From positions 1 to 64,000 of the forward strand of contig CANQOL010000003.1 in assembly GCA_947625475.1 (NCBI GenBank): DNA of 64,000 nt, given 5' to 3'. The notes beneath the pieces are model-generated. The model was given only the letters and a program-made list of their open reading frames with translations, did no database searches and had not been told where the DNA came from. The DNA is from an uncultured Acetatifactor sp. Lineage in GTDB: Bacteria; Bacillota; Clostridia; Lachnospirales; Lachnospiraceae. Below, piece by piece: positions 49,302 to 58,506 of the stretch; positions within the stretch are counted from its first letter, which is position 1, and each line of letters opens with the position of its first letter. A program made the position numbers and the translations under genes.

Positions 49302-50765
49302 ATGAGACTGTCAGAGCTGTTGGAGGATCTTAAGTACGAATGTGTGCAGGGAAGCCTGGAGCGGGAGGTGACGGGAATCGTGTACGATTCCCGGAAGGTG
49401 ACGGAGGGCTGCCTGTTTTTCTGCATCCGGGGGATGAATTTTGACGGGCATGACTTTGCCCTGCAGGCCGCCGAGGAGGGTGCGGCTGTGATTGTGGCGG
49501 GCAGGGATGTGGAGGGTCTCTCCGAGCGGGATGTGACCGTGCTCAAGGTGGAGGATACGCGGTACGCCATGGCCTTTATCTCCGCCGCCTGGTTCGGGCA
49601 CCCCGCTGACAGACTGAAGGTCATTGGAGTCACGGGCACCAAGGGGAAGACCACCACCACCTACCTGGTGAAGTCCATCCTGGAGAACGCAGGATTTAAG
49701 GTGGGCCTTGTGGGCACCATAGAGATTATCATCGGCAGGAAGCATATCCACGCCAGCCACACCACCCCGGAGTCCTGCGAGCTGCAGGAATACTTTGCCA
49801 GGATGGTGGAGGAGGGTGTGAACGTGGTGGTGATGGAGGTTTCCTCCCAGGGGCTTATGCTGCACCGGACCCAGGGCTTTACCTTTGAGATGGGCATCTT
49901 TACCAATCTGGAGCCGGACCACATCGCCCCCGGCGAGCACGCCAGCTTTGAGGAATATATGCACTGCAAGAGCCTGCTGTTCAGACAGTGCAGGATCGGC
50001 ATCGTGAACGGGGACGACGCCCACTGCGAGCAGGTGCTGGAGGGACACACCTGCTCCGTGGAGCGCTTCGGCATGGGGGCGGGATGCGATCTGCGCGCGG
50101 AGGATCTGAGACTTGTGGATAAGCCGGGAGAGCTGGGAGTGGCCTTCCGGGTGAAGGGGCAGATGGATTTCGACGTGGAGGTGCCCACCCCCGGCCGGTT
50201 CAGCGTATACAATGCCCTGGCGGCCATCGCCGTCTGCCGCTGCTTCCGGGTGCGGGAGGACGATATCAAAAGAGCCCTGCGCTCGGCCAAGGTCAAGGGA
50301 AGGATCGAGATGGTAAAGACGCCCTATCCCTTCACGCTGCTGATCGACTACGCCCACAACGCCATGAGCCTGGAGAGCCTGCTGACCAGCCTGCGGGAAT
50401 ATCACCCCAGCCGCCTGATCTGTCTCTTCGGATGCGGCGGGAACCGCTCCAAGCTGCGCCGTTATGAGATGGGAGAGGTGAGCGGAAGGCTGGCGGATCT
50501 GACAGTGATCACCTCTGACAATCCCCGGTATGAGGAGCCGCTGGATATCATGGCGGACATCCGGACGGGAATCCGGAAGACGGAGGGCAGGTTTGTGGAG
50601 ATCTGCGACCGCAGGGAGGCCATCCGTTACTGTATTGAGAACGGCCGGGAGGGGGACATTATCGTGCTGGCCGGCAAGGGACATGAGGATTATCAGGAGA
50701 TCAAGGGCGTCAAGTATCCCATGGATGAGAGGGATCTGATCCGGGATATCCTGGCGGGAAGATAG
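49302..50765 (+). CDS. murE: UDP-MurNAc-L-Ala-D-Glu:meso-diaminopimelate ligase
   Basis: 487 residues. A Mur ligase that adds the third amino acid of the peptidoglycan stem. GVTGTKGKTTTTY is the ATP loop, HTTPES and MEVSSQGL bind substrate and metal, IDYAHNAMSLE starts the C-terminal domain, and SDNPRYEEP carries the DNPR motif that selects meso-DAP rather than lysine. VLAGKGHEDYQE is the usual C-terminal signature. It is 16 bp before priA. Confidence 0.95.
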   Translation: MRLSELLEDLKYECVQGSLEREVTGIVYDSRKVTEGCLFFCIRGMNFDGHDFALQAAEEGAAVIVAGRDVEGLSERDVTVLKVEDTRYAMAFISAAWFGHPADRLKVIGVTGTKGKTTTTYLVKSILENAGFKVGLVGTIEIIIGRKHIHASHTTPESCELQEYFARMVEEGVNVVVMEVSSQGLMLHRTQGFTFEMGIFTNLEPDHIAPGEHASFEEYMHCKSLLFRQCRIGIVNGDDAHCEQVLEGHTCSVERFGMGAGCDLRAEDLRLVDKPGELGVAFRVKGQMDFDVEVPTPGRFSVYNALAAIAVCRCFRVREDDIKRALRSAKVKGRIEMVKTPYPFTLLIDYAHNAMSLESLLTSLREYHPSRLICLFGCGGNRSKLRRYEMGEVSGRLADLTVITSDNPRYEEPLDIMADIRTGIRKTEGRFVEICDRREAIRYCIENGREGDIIVLAGKGHEDYQEIKGVKYPMDERDLIRDILAGR

Positions 50766-50781
50766 ACGGGAGAAGAGAGCG

Positions 50782-53052
50782 TTGAGCGAGCTGTATGCGG
50801 ATGTGATTGTGGATATCTCCCACGGGAACGTGGACCGGCCCTTTCAGTACCGGATCCCCGAGAAGCTGGTGCGGGAGCTGGAGACGGGAATGTGCGTGAA
50901 GGTGCCCTTCGGGGCGGGAAACAAGCCGGTGCGGGGGTATGTGACGGATATCACCCCGGAGTGCCGGTTTGACAGGGACAGGATGAAGGCCGTCCAGGAG
51001 ATCGTCCGGGAGGGCGTGGGCGCCCAGAACAGCCAGATCTGCCTGGCCGGCTGGATCCGGCGTAATTACGGGGGCACCATGATCCAGGCGCTCAGGACGG
51101 TGCTGCCGGTCAAAAAGAGCGTCCGGGGCAATCTAAAGAGGACGGTGATTTTGGCCGCCGGGCGGGAGGAGGCCGTCTCTGTGCTGGGGGAGTGCCAGAG
51201 AAAGCACCAGACGGCCCGGGCAAGGCTGCTGCGGGAGCTTTTGAAGGAGGGGAGCATTCCCTACTCCCTGGTGACGGAAAAGCTGATGGTGGGCGCCGCC
51301 TCCCTCAGGAGCTTAGAGAGCGCGGGGGTGATCCGGGTGGAGAGCACCCTCCGGTACAGAAACCCCGTGGTCCGGGGAGATTTAGAGCAGGGGCAGAAGA
51401 CCCTGAGCGGGGAGCAGAGCCGGGTGGTGGAGGCGATCCTTGAGGATTTCGACGCCGGGCGCAGAGAGACCTATCTGATCCACGGGATCACCGGCAGCGG
51501 CAAGACGGAGGTGTATATCCGTCTGGCTGAACAGATCGTGGCCCGGGGCAGACAGGCCATTGTGCTGATCCCGGAGATCGCCCTGACCTATCAGACCCTG
51601 ATGCGGTTTTACCGGCGTTTCGGAGACCGGGTCAGCGTCATGAATTCCACCCTGTCCCAGGGGGAAAAATATGATCAGTGCGAGAGGGCCAGGCGGGGGG
51701 AGATCGATGTGATTATCGGGCCCCGGTCAGCCCTTTTTACGCCCTTCTCCCGGATCGGGCTGATCGTCATGGACGAGGAACATGAGGGGAGCTACAAGAG
51801 CGAGAATACGCCAAAATATCACGCCAGGGAGACTGCCATAGAGCTGGCCCGGATGCAGGGCGCCAGCGTGGTGCTGGGCTCCGCAACACCCTCCCTGGAG
51901 TCCTACTACCGGGTCGGCCGGGGAGAGTACAAGCTGTTCCGGCTCACCAGCAGGCTGACGGGAGGGACGCTCCCCCAGGTGCACACGGTGGATTTAAGGA
52001 GGGAGCTCTGGGAGGGGAACCGTTCCATCTTCAGCAGAAAGCTCCAGGAGCTGCTGGCGGACCGGCTGCGCAGAGGCCAGCAGAGCATGCTGTTCCTGAA
52101 CAGAAGGGGCTTTGCGGGCTTTGTCTCCTGCAGGGCCTGCGGCCATGTGATGAAATGTCCCCACTGCGACGTGTCCCTGTCGGAGCACCGGAACGGCAGG
52201 CTGGTGTGTCATTACTGCGGCTATGAGTCCCCCCGGGTGAAGATCTGCCCCAAGTGCGCCTCCCCCTACATCTCCGGCTTTCGGGCGGGGACGGAGCAGA
52301 TCGAGGATAGGCTTAAGGATCTGCTGCCGGGGGTCCGGATCCTCCGCATGGATGCGGACACCACCCGCACCAAGGACAGCTACGAGAGAATCCTGGCCGC
52401 CTTCGGAAATGGGGAGGCGGATGTGCTGGTGGGCACCCAGATGATTGTGAAGGGCCACGATTTCCCCGGCGTGACTTTGGTGGGGGTCCTGGCGGCGGAT
52501 CTGTCCCTGTGCGCCGGAGATTACCGGGCGGCGGAGCGCACCTTCCAGCTTCTGACCCAGGCGGCGGGCCGGGCGGGCCGGGGAGCCTGGCCGGGAGAGG
52601 TGGTGATCCAGACCTACCAGCCGGACCACTATGCGGTGCGGCATGCGGCGGCCCAGGATTACGAGGGCTTTTACCGGGAGGAAATTCTCTTTCGGGAGAT
52701 GATGGGCTATCCTCCGGTACTTCACATGCTGGCAGTGCAGGTGTTTGCCCAAAAGGAGCAGGAGGGTATGGAGGCGGCCAGGGCCCTGGCAGGGGCCCTG
52801 GCGGCGGAAAACGGGCAGGGGCAGGCCGGATTGTCCCGCTCCCTCCCGGGCCCGGGAGAGCTGCAGGTCATAGGGCCTGCCCCCGGGAACCTGTCCCGGA
52901 TCAAGGACACCTTCCGCTTTGCCTTTTATGTAAAGCATGGGGATTATGGGAGGCTGGTGGCCGTCAAAGACGCCCTGGAGCAGGCGTTTGCGGCCATGGA
53001 GACCCCGGGCCTTAGCCTGCAGTTTGATTTTGACCCCATGACGGTCCTGTGA
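50782..53052 (+). CDS. priA: Primosomal protein N' (replication restart helicase)
   Basis: 756 residues. The N-terminal 3'-DNA-binding domain (ADVIVDISHGNVDRPFQYRIP) and winged helix are followed by SF2 helicase lobes: Walker A GITGSGKTEVYI, DEEH box VMDEEHEGSYKS, and motif III LGSATPSLESYYR. The zinc-binding cluster has CRACGHVMKCPHCD and CHYCGYESPRVKICPKC, eight Cys in all. It restarts stalled forks. TTG 50782 with GAGAAGAGAG upstream is the only start that gives the full N-terminus. Confidence 0.96.
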   Translation: MSELYADVIVDISHGNVDRPFQYRIPEKLVRELETGMCVKVPFGAGNKPVRGYVTDITPECRFDRDRMKAVQEIVREGVGAQNSQICLAGWIRRNYGGTMIQALRTVLPVKKSVRGNLKRTVILAAGREEAVSVLGECQRKHQTARARLLRELLKEGSIPYSLVTEKLMVGAASLRSLESAGVIRVESTLRYRNPVVRGDLEQGQKTLSGEQSRVVEAILEDFDAGRRETYLIHGITGSGKTEVYIRLAEQIVARGRQAIVLIPEIALTYQTLMRFYRRFGDRVSVMNSTLSQGEKYDQCERARRGEIDVIIGPRSALFTPFSRIGLIVMDEEHEGSYKSENTPKYHARETAIELARMQGASVVLGSATPSLESYYRVGRGEYKLFRLTSRLTGGTLPQVHTVDLRRELWEGNRSIFSRKLQELLADRLRRGQQSMLFLNRRGFAGFVSCRACGHVMKCPHCDVSLSEHRNGRLVCHYCGYESPRVKICPKCASPYISGFRAGTEQIEDRLKDLLPGVRILRMDADTTRTKDSYERILAAFGNGEADVLVGTQMIVKGHDFPGVTLVGVLAADLSLCAGDYRAAERTFQLLTQAAGRAGRGAWPGEVVIQTYQPDHYAVRHAAAQDYEGFYREEILFREMMGYPPVLHMLAVQVFAQKEQEGMEAARALAGALAAENGQGQAGLSRSLPGPGELQVIGPAPGNLSRIKDTFRFAFYVKHGDYGRLVAVKDALEQAFAAMETPGLSLQFDFDPMTVL

Positions 53053-53061
53053 CGGGAATGC

Positions 53062-53089
53062 CCGGCGGGCAGCTTTCCCGGCCCGCCGG
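53062..53089 (+). terminator. Hairpin after priA
   Basis: CCGGCGGGC (53062-53070) and GCCCGCCGG (53081-53089), 9 bp, followed by AAATG with no T run. Confidence 0.45.
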
Positions 53090-53100
53090 AAATGTCACAC

Positions 53101-53129
53101 TTGCAAAATCCCGCGCTTTTTGAGATAAT
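53101..53129 (+). promoter_or_regulatory. Promoter of the def-to-rsgA operon
   Basis: TTGCAA (53101-53106), a 17-bp spacer and GATAAT (53124-53129), 49 bp before def. No further clear promoter or terminator is seen until after rsgA. Confidence 0.7.
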
Positions 53130-53177
53130 AGCGTTACTTAATGCAGCTTTTGTTCAGTCTTGAAGGAGGTAGCCAAA

Positions 53178-53654
53178 ATGGCATTGCGGAAAATCAGGGA
53201 GATAGGAGACGAGGTTTTAACCAAGAGGTGTAAGGAGGTTACGGAGGTGACGCCCCGGGTGAAGGATCTGATCGGGGATATGCTGGAAACCATGTACGAG
53301 GCGGACGGCGTGGGGCTGGCGGCCCCTCAGGTGGGAGTTTTAAAGAGGATTGTGGTAATAGACGTGACGGGGGAGGATCCCTACATTTTGATTAACCCCC
53401 GCATTTTGGAGAGCAGCGGGGAGCAGACCGGAAAGGAGGGGTGCCTGAGCGTGCCGGGGAAATGCGGCGTGGTCACCCGCCCCAATTATGTGAAGGTGGC
53501 GGCCCAGGATGCGGCCCTGAATCCCATTGTGGTGGAGGGAGAGGAACTTCTGGCCAGGGCCCTGTGCCATGAGCTGGAGCATCTGGACGGGCATTTGTAT
53601 GTGGAGAAGGTGGAGGGCGCGCTGATGGACGCCCAGGCGGATGAGGAGGAGTAG
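53178..53654 (+). CDS. def: Peptide deformylase
   Basis: 158 residues. It removes the formyl group from new proteins, using a metal. The three motifs are GVGLAAPQVG (44-53), EGCLSVPG (87-94, Cys89 ligand) and HELEH (131-135, two His and Glu). ATG 53178 has GAAGGAGG upstream; the earlier in-frame start overlaps that site. It is followed by fmt, its functional counterpart, after 3 bp. Confidence 0.97.
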   Translation: MALRKIREIGDEVLTKRCKEVTEVTPRVKDLIGDMLETMYEADGVGLAAPQVGVLKRIVVIDVTGEDPYILINPRILESSGEQTGKEGCLSVPGKCGVVTRPNYVKVAAQDAALNPIVVEGEELLARALCHELEHLDGHLYVEKVEGALMDAQADEEE

Positions 53655-53657
53655 CCT

Positions 53658-54596
53658 ATGAAGATTGTTTTTCTGGGGACGCCGGATTTCGCGGTGCCCG
53701 CTCTGGACGCCCTGTGGCGGGCAGGGCATGAGATCCTGGCCGTGGTGACCCAGCCGGATAAGCCGAAGGGCCGGAGCGGGAAGCTGACGCCCCCGCCCGT
53801 GAAGGAGTGGGCCGCCGCCCATGAGGTGGCCGTTCTCCAGCCGGAGAGGATCCGCAGGCCCGAGGTGGTGGCCCGGCTGGCAGCCCTTGGGGCGGATGTG
53901 TTTGTGGCGGCTGCCTTCGGACAGATCCTGTCCCAGGAGATCCTGGATCTGCCGCGGTACGGGTGCCTGTGCATCCACGCTTCCCTGCTGCCCCGCTACA
54001 GGGGAGCCTCCCCCATTCAGCATGTGATCCTGAACGGGGAGGAAAAGAGCGGCGTCACCATCATGCAGATGGACGCCGGAATCGACACGGGGGACATGCT
54101 CTACAAGAAGGAGGTCCCCATTCTGCGGGAGGACACCTATCAGACCCTGCACGATAAGCTGAAGGAGGCGGGAGCCCAGGCCATCACGGAGGCGCTGCCT
54201 CTCCTGGAGCAGGGCAGACTGGTGCCTGTCAGGCAGACCGGGGAGAGCTGCTATGCCCCCCTGATAAAAAAGGAGATGGGCCGGATGGATTTTTCCGCAG
54301 ACGCCCTGTCCCTGGAGAGGCTGGTCAGGGGTTTAAATCCCTGGCCCAGCGCGTATACTTATTACCGTGGAAAGCAGCTGAAGATCTGGGAGGCCCAGGC
54401 ATTGGAGGGCCGGGATGAGAAGGCGGCGCCGGGCACCGTGATCCGGGTGGAGCCGGACGCCGTGCTGGTGGCGGCGGGAGAGGGGATCCTCTGCATCAGG
54501 GCTCTTCAGCTGGAAGGGAAAAAGAGGATGAGCGCCCACGATTTCCTGCTGGGCGTGAGGATGACGCCCGGGGAGAGGCTGGGCGGTAAGGAGTGA
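53658..54596 (+). CDS. fmt: Methionyl-tRNA formyltransferase
   Basis: 312 residues. It formylates Met-tRNA for initiation. MKIVFLGTPDFAVPALDAL starts the Rossmann part, VVTQPDKPKGR is the loop that touches tRNA, IHASLLPRYRGASPIQ holds the catalytic His, and GVTIMQMDAGIDTGDML follows. The C-terminal OB-like domain starts near residue 205. It is coupled to def in the operon. Confidence 0.97.
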   Translation: MKIVFLGTPDFAVPALDALWRAGHEILAVVTQPDKPKGRSGKLTPPPVKEWAAAHEVAVLQPERIRRPEVVARLAALGADVFVAAAFGQILSQEILDLPRYGCLCIHASLLPRYRGASPIQHVILNGEEKSGVTIMQMDAGIDTGDMLYKKEVPILREDTYQTLHDKLKEAGAQAITEALPLLEQGRLVPVRQTGESCYAPLIKKEMGRMDFSADALSLERLVRGLNPWPSAYTYYRGKQLKIWEAQALEGRDEKAAPGTVIRVEPDAVLVAAGEGILCIRALQLEGKKRMSAHDFLLGVRMTPGERLGGKE

Positions 54597-54600
54597 GACT

Positions 54601-55329
54601 GTGAGCGTTGTATTGTTCGGATATTATGGACTTGGCTACTATTTTGACCCCACTTATCTGCTGGTGGTGATCGGTGCGCTGATCTGTATTGCGGCCAGCG
54701 CCCATGTGAACTCTGCACTGAGAAAGTATTCCGGGGAGGCCAACAGCACGGGGATCACCGGCGCCGAGTGCGCCAGGCGTATCCTAAACAGCGAAGGGCT
54801 CTATCAGGTTCAGATCCAGTGCCTGAACGGGGAGAGCGGGGACCACTACGATCCCCGGGACAACACGGTGAGCCTTTCCTATTCTATCTACCACGGCGCC
54901 AGCATCGCGTCGGTGGGGGTGGCGGCCCATGAGTGCGGTCATGCGATCCAGCACGCCAAGGGCTATGTGCCGCTCTCCGTGCGGACGGCTCTGGTCCCCG
55001 TGGTGAATGTGGGCAGCACCCTGGGGCTTCCCCTGATCCTGGTGGGGGTGCTGCTGAGCTGGAACCAGGTGCTGATCCAGATCGGCATCTGGGCTTTCTC
55101 TCTGAGCGTCCTGTTCCAGCTTGTGACCCTGCCGGTGGAAATCAACGCTTCCTCCCGGGCCCTGGCCAAGCTGGAGCAGTGCGGCATTGTAACCGGCGGT
55201 GAGAATGCCGGCTGCCGGAAGGTGCTGACGGCGGCAGCCATGACCTATGTGGCGGCGGCAGCCTCGTCCATCCTGCAGCTGCTCCGTCTGTTCCTGCTCT
55301 TCGGAGGAAACCGGCGCAGGGACGACTAG
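54601..55329 (+). CDS. YugP-like zinc metallopeptidase (DUF2268-unrelated, PF04298 type)
   Basis: A 242-residue membrane protein. The first helix is about 15-35. HECGH (110-114) binds zinc and AIQHAKGYVPLSVRT follows; two or three helices lie in the C-terminal half. This is the neutral zinc metallopeptidase (YugP) family, widespread in clostridia and of unknown target. GTG 54601 has AAGGAG 7 nt upstream, inside the end of fmt. It commonly sits between fmt and rsmB, as here. Confidence 0.92.
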   Translation: MSVVLFGYYGLGYYFDPTYLLVVIGALICIAASAHVNSALRKYSGEANSTGITGAECARRILNSEGLYQVQIQCLNGESGDHYDPRDNTVSLSYSIYHGASIASVGVAAHECGHAIQHAKGYVPLSVRTALVPVVNVGSTLGLPLILVGVLLSWNQVLIQIGIWAFSLSVLFQLVTLPVEINASSRALAKLEQCGIVTGGENAGCRKVLTAAAMTYVAAAASSILQLLRLFLLFGGNRRRDD

Positions 55330-55347
55330 ATGGGGAAGGGGGAGACC

Positions 55348-56676
55348 ATGGCGGAAAACACCAGAGAGATCGTGCTGGATATCCTGCTGGAGCTGGAGAG
55401 GGGCGGCGCCTACTCCCATCAGCTGATCCGGGATGTGCTGGACAAATATGATTACCTGCCGCCCTCGGATAAGCGTTTTGTCAAGCGCCTGGCGGAGGGC
55501 TGCGTGGAGCGGAGGATAGAGCTGGACTATATACTGGAGCAGTTTTCCACGGTAAGGGTGGAGAAGATGAAGCCCCTGATCCGGTGCCTTTTGCGGATGG
55601 GAGTGTATCAGATCCGGTATATGGACGCCGTTCCCGCCCGCGCGGCCTGCAGCGAGGCGGTAAAGCTGGCGGGAAAGCGCGGCTTTTCCGGTCTGAAGGG
55701 ATTTGTGAACGGGTGTCTGAGGGCCGTTGCGGCAAGGGAGGGAGAAGAGCTTGTGCCGGACCGGACTGCAGAGCCGGTGCGGTATCTTTCCGTGAAATAC
55801 TCCATGCCGGAGTGGATCGTAAATATGTGGCTTTCCGACTACGGGGAGGCGGAGACGGAGCGGATACTGGAGGGACTGCTGAGGGTGCATCCCGTGAGTA
55901 TTCGTTTTTCTGCGTCTCTGGGCCGGGGGGAGAGGGAGGCCCTTCTGGAGGCCTGGCGGGCCGGCGGTGTCCGGCTTCGGGCCGCCGGAGCGCTCCCGGA
56001 TGCCTTCCTGCTGGAAAATGTGGAGGGAGTCGCCTCCCTGGCGGGTTATCGGGAGGGCGCCTTCACCGTCCAGGATGTGAGCTCCCAGCTGGCCCTTATG
56101 GCTGCCGCGATCCGGCCGGGAGAGAGGGTCATGGATCTGTGCGCGGCCCCCGGCGGCAAGACCCTCTGGGCGGCGGAGCGGGCCGGGGAGGTGTTGGCCA
56201 GGGACGTGTCGGAAAAAAAGGCCGCCCTGATCCGGGAAAACTGTGAGCGGATGGGGCTGGCGGAGCGCGTCACTGTCCAGGTCTGGGACGCCAGAAGGGC
56301 AGATCCCGGCAGAGAGGGCTGGGCGGATGTGGTGATCCTGGATGTGCCCTGCTCCGGCCTGGGAGTGCTGGGGAAAAAGAGGGACATCAAGTACCGGATG
56401 ACCCCGGAGGGGATCGACGGCCTGGTGGCCCTGCAGCGGCAGATTGTCACCGCGGGCTGGCGCTATGTGAAGGTGGGGGGAAGGGTGCTGTACAGCACCT
56501 GCACCATAGACAAAAGGGAGAACGAGGAAATGTGCCGCTTCATGGAGAAGCATTTCCCGCTGAAGCTGGAGGAATCCCGGCAGATCCTGCCGGGGGAGGA
56601 GACGGACGGTTTCTTTTACGCCAGGTTCCTGCGGCTGCCCGGGAGGAAAGAGGAAGATGGAAGAGTATCAAATTGA
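55348..56676 (+). CDS. rsmB: 16S rRNA (cytosine-967-C5) methyltransferase
   Basis: 442 residues. The NusB-like N-terminal RNA-binding domain (about 1-130) is followed by a linker and a SAM methyltransferase: MDLCAAPGGKT (SAM loop), ILDVPCSGLGVLGKK (first Cys) and YSTCTIDKREN (catalytic Cys). It methylates C967 of 16S rRNA. ATG 55348 is preferred over 55330, which lacks a ribosome site. The end overlaps rlmN by 20 bp. Confidence 0.95.
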   Translation: MAENTREIVLDILLELERGGAYSHQLIRDVLDKYDYLPPSDKRFVKRLAEGCVERRIELDYILEQFSTVRVEKMKPLIRCLLRMGVYQIRYMDAVPARAACSEAVKLAGKRGFSGLKGFVNGCLRAVAAREGEELVPDRTAEPVRYLSVKYSMPEWIVNMWLSDYGEAETERILEGLLRVHPVSIRFSASLGRGEREALLEAWRAGGVRLRAAGALPDAFLLENVEGVASLAGYREGAFTVQDVSSQLALMAAAIRPGERVMDLCAAPGGKTLWAAERAGEVLARDVSEKKAALIRENCERMGLAERVTVQVWDARRADPGREGWADVVILDVPCSGLGVLGKKRDIKYRMTPEGIDGLVALQRQIVTAGWRYVKVGGRVLYSTCTIDKRENEEMCRFMEKHFPLKLEESRQILPGEETDGFFYARFLRLPGRKEEDGRVSN

Positions 56677-57724
56677 CGGAAAGCCGGATGTGAAATCCCT
56701 GGATCTGGGGGAGCTGGAGAGGGAGCTGGGAGCCATGGGGGAAAGGTCCTACCGGGCGGGACAGATGTATCAGTGGCTCCACCGGAAGGCGGTCCGGGAT
56801 TTCGGGGAGATGACCAATCTGCCCCAGTCTCTGCGGGAGAGGTGCCGGGAGCACTTTTTCCTCACCGCCCTGGAGACGGTAAAGGTGCTGGAGTCCGGCC
56901 TGGACGGGACCCGCAAGTATCTGTTCCGGCTGTGGGACGGCAATGTGGTGGAGAGCGTCTTTATGAGGTACCGCCACGGCTGCAGCGTGTGCATTTCTTC
57001 CCAGGTGGGCTGCCGCATGGGCTGCCGGTTCTGTGCCTCCACCCTGAGCGGGCTGGAGAGGAATCTTCTGCCCTCGGAGATGCTGGACCAGGTCTACGCT
57101 GTGGAGCGCCAGACGGGAGAGAGGATCTCCCATGTGGTGGTCATGGGCACGGGGGAGCCCCTGGACAACTACGATCATCTCCTGAAATTTATCCGGCTGC
57201 TGACCGACGAAAGGGGGCTGCACATCAGCGCCCGGAGCGTGACGGTGTCCACCTGCGGTCTGGTCCCCCAGATGCGCCGCCTGGCCCGGGAGCATCTTGC
57301 CATCACCCTGGCGCTCTCCCTTCACGCGGTCACGGATGAAAAGAGACGGGAAATCATGCCCATCGCAAACCGGTATTCCATCGGGGAGCTGATGGAGGCC
57401 TGCAGGGATTATTTTCAGCAGACCGGCCGCAGGATCACCTTTGAGTACAGTTTAATCGGCGGGGTGAACGACTCCGGGGCGGATGCCGGGCGCCTGGCCG
57501 CCCTGGCCAGGCCCCTGGGATGCCACGTCAATCTGATCCCTGTCAATCCCGTCAGGGAGCGGGATTATGTTCAGTCTGACCGCCGCAGGATACAGGCATT
57601 TAAAAATATCCTTGAAAAAAATCAAATAAATGTTACTATAAGAAGGGAAATGGGAAGAGACATTGACGGCGCCTGCGGCCAGCTGCGCCGGTCCTATCAG
57701 GAGGGAAATGGCTCTTTTACATAG
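56657..57724 (+). CDS. rlmN: 23S rRNA/tRNA (adenine C2) methyltransferase
   Basis: A 355-residue radical SAM enzyme. CRMGCRFC (Cys119, Cys123, Cys126) binds the cluster; VVMGTGEPLDNYDHL is the GEP motif. The two extra Cys used for methyl transfer are expected near STCGLVPQ and in the C-terminal GACGQLR. It makes 2-methyladenosine in 23S rRNA and some tRNAs, which tunes fidelity. It overlaps rsmB, so the two rRNA modifiers are co-translated. Confidence 0.96.
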   Translation: MEEYQIDGKPDVKSLDLGELERELGAMGERSYRAGQMYQWLHRKAVRDFGEMTNLPQSLRERCREHFFLTALETVKVLESGLDGTRKYLFRLWDGNVVESVFMRYRHGCSVCISSQVGCRMGCRFCASTLSGLERNLLPSEMLDQVYAVERQTGERISHVVVMGTGEPLDNYDHLLKFIRLLTDERGLHISARSVTVSTCGLVPQMRRLAREHLAITLALSLHAVTDEKRREIMPIANRYSIGELMEACRDYFQQTGRRITFEYSLIGGVNDSGADAGRLAALARPLGCHVNLIPVNPVRERDYVQSDRRRIQAFKNILEKNQINVTIRREMGRDIDGACGQLRRSYQEGNGSFT

Positions 57725-57736
57725 GAGGATGCAGGA

Positions 57737-58486
57737 GTGCTAAGGACGTTTGCGGTGACCGATATCGGGATGAAAAGGCAACTGAATCAGGACGCGGTTT
57801 TTACCCTGGAGAAGCCTGTGGGCAATCTGCCCAACCTTTTCGTGGTGGCGGACGGCATGGGAGGGCACAAGGCGGGGGATTATGCCTCCAAGTGTGCGCT
57901 GGAGACCATCTGTGAGACCGTCCGGGGCTCCTTTGAGAAAAATCCCGCGCTGCTGCTGCGGCGGGCTATCGAGGCGGCCAATCAGAGGGTGTGGAAGCTC
58001 TCCCGGGCGGATGAGGACCTGGCGGGGATGGGGACCACGGTGGTGGCGGCCACCTGCCTGGGCAGGTATCTGCAGGTGGCGAACGTGGGGGACAGCCGGC
58101 TGTACGTGATCGACAGGGGCAGCTGGGAGATCCGGCAGATCACCCAGGACCACTCCCTGGTGGCGGAGATGGTCCGCATGGGAGGGATCGATCAGAAGAC
58201 GGCCAGAAGGCATCCGGACAAAAATATCATTACCAGAGCGGTGGGTGCGGGAGAGAGTGTGGAGATAGACTTTTTTTCGGTGGAGCTTGGGCCGGAGGAT
58301 CTGGTGCTCATGTGCTCCGACGGGCTGACCAATATGCTGGAGGATGATGAGATCTGCGGTATGCTGCAGGGACAGGGATCCCTGGGGCGGAAGGCTGTGG
58401 CTTTGGTGGAGGCGGCCAACGACAGGGGCGGAAAGGACAATATTTCCGTCATACTGATAGATCCCTTTGCAGAGGAAAAGCACTGA
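57737..58486 (+). CDS. prpC: PP2C-family protein phosphatase (PrpC/Stp1)
   Basis: 249 residues. Metal-binding motifs are DIGMKRQLNQDA, VVADGMGGHKAGDYAS, GMGTTVVAA, NVGDSRLYVID, LMCSDGLTNML and GGKDNISVILI. It reverses phosphorylation by the PASTA kinase encoded 20 bp downstream. The start is GTG 57737 with GGAGG 8 nt upstream. Confidence 0.95.
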   Translation: MLRTFAVTDIGMKRQLNQDAVFTLEKPVGNLPNLFVVADGMGGHKAGDYASKCALETICETVRGSFEKNPALLLRRAIEAANQRVWKLSRADEDLAGMGTTVVAATCLGRYLQVANVGDSRLYVIDRGSWEIRQITQDHSLVAEMVRMGGIDQKTARRHPDKNIITRAVGAGESVEIDFFSVELGPEDLVLMCSDGLTNMLEDDEICGMLQGQGSLGRKAVALVEAANDRGGKDNISVILIDPFAEEKH

Positions 58487-58506
58487 TCGGCGCGTGGAGG
58501 TTAGGA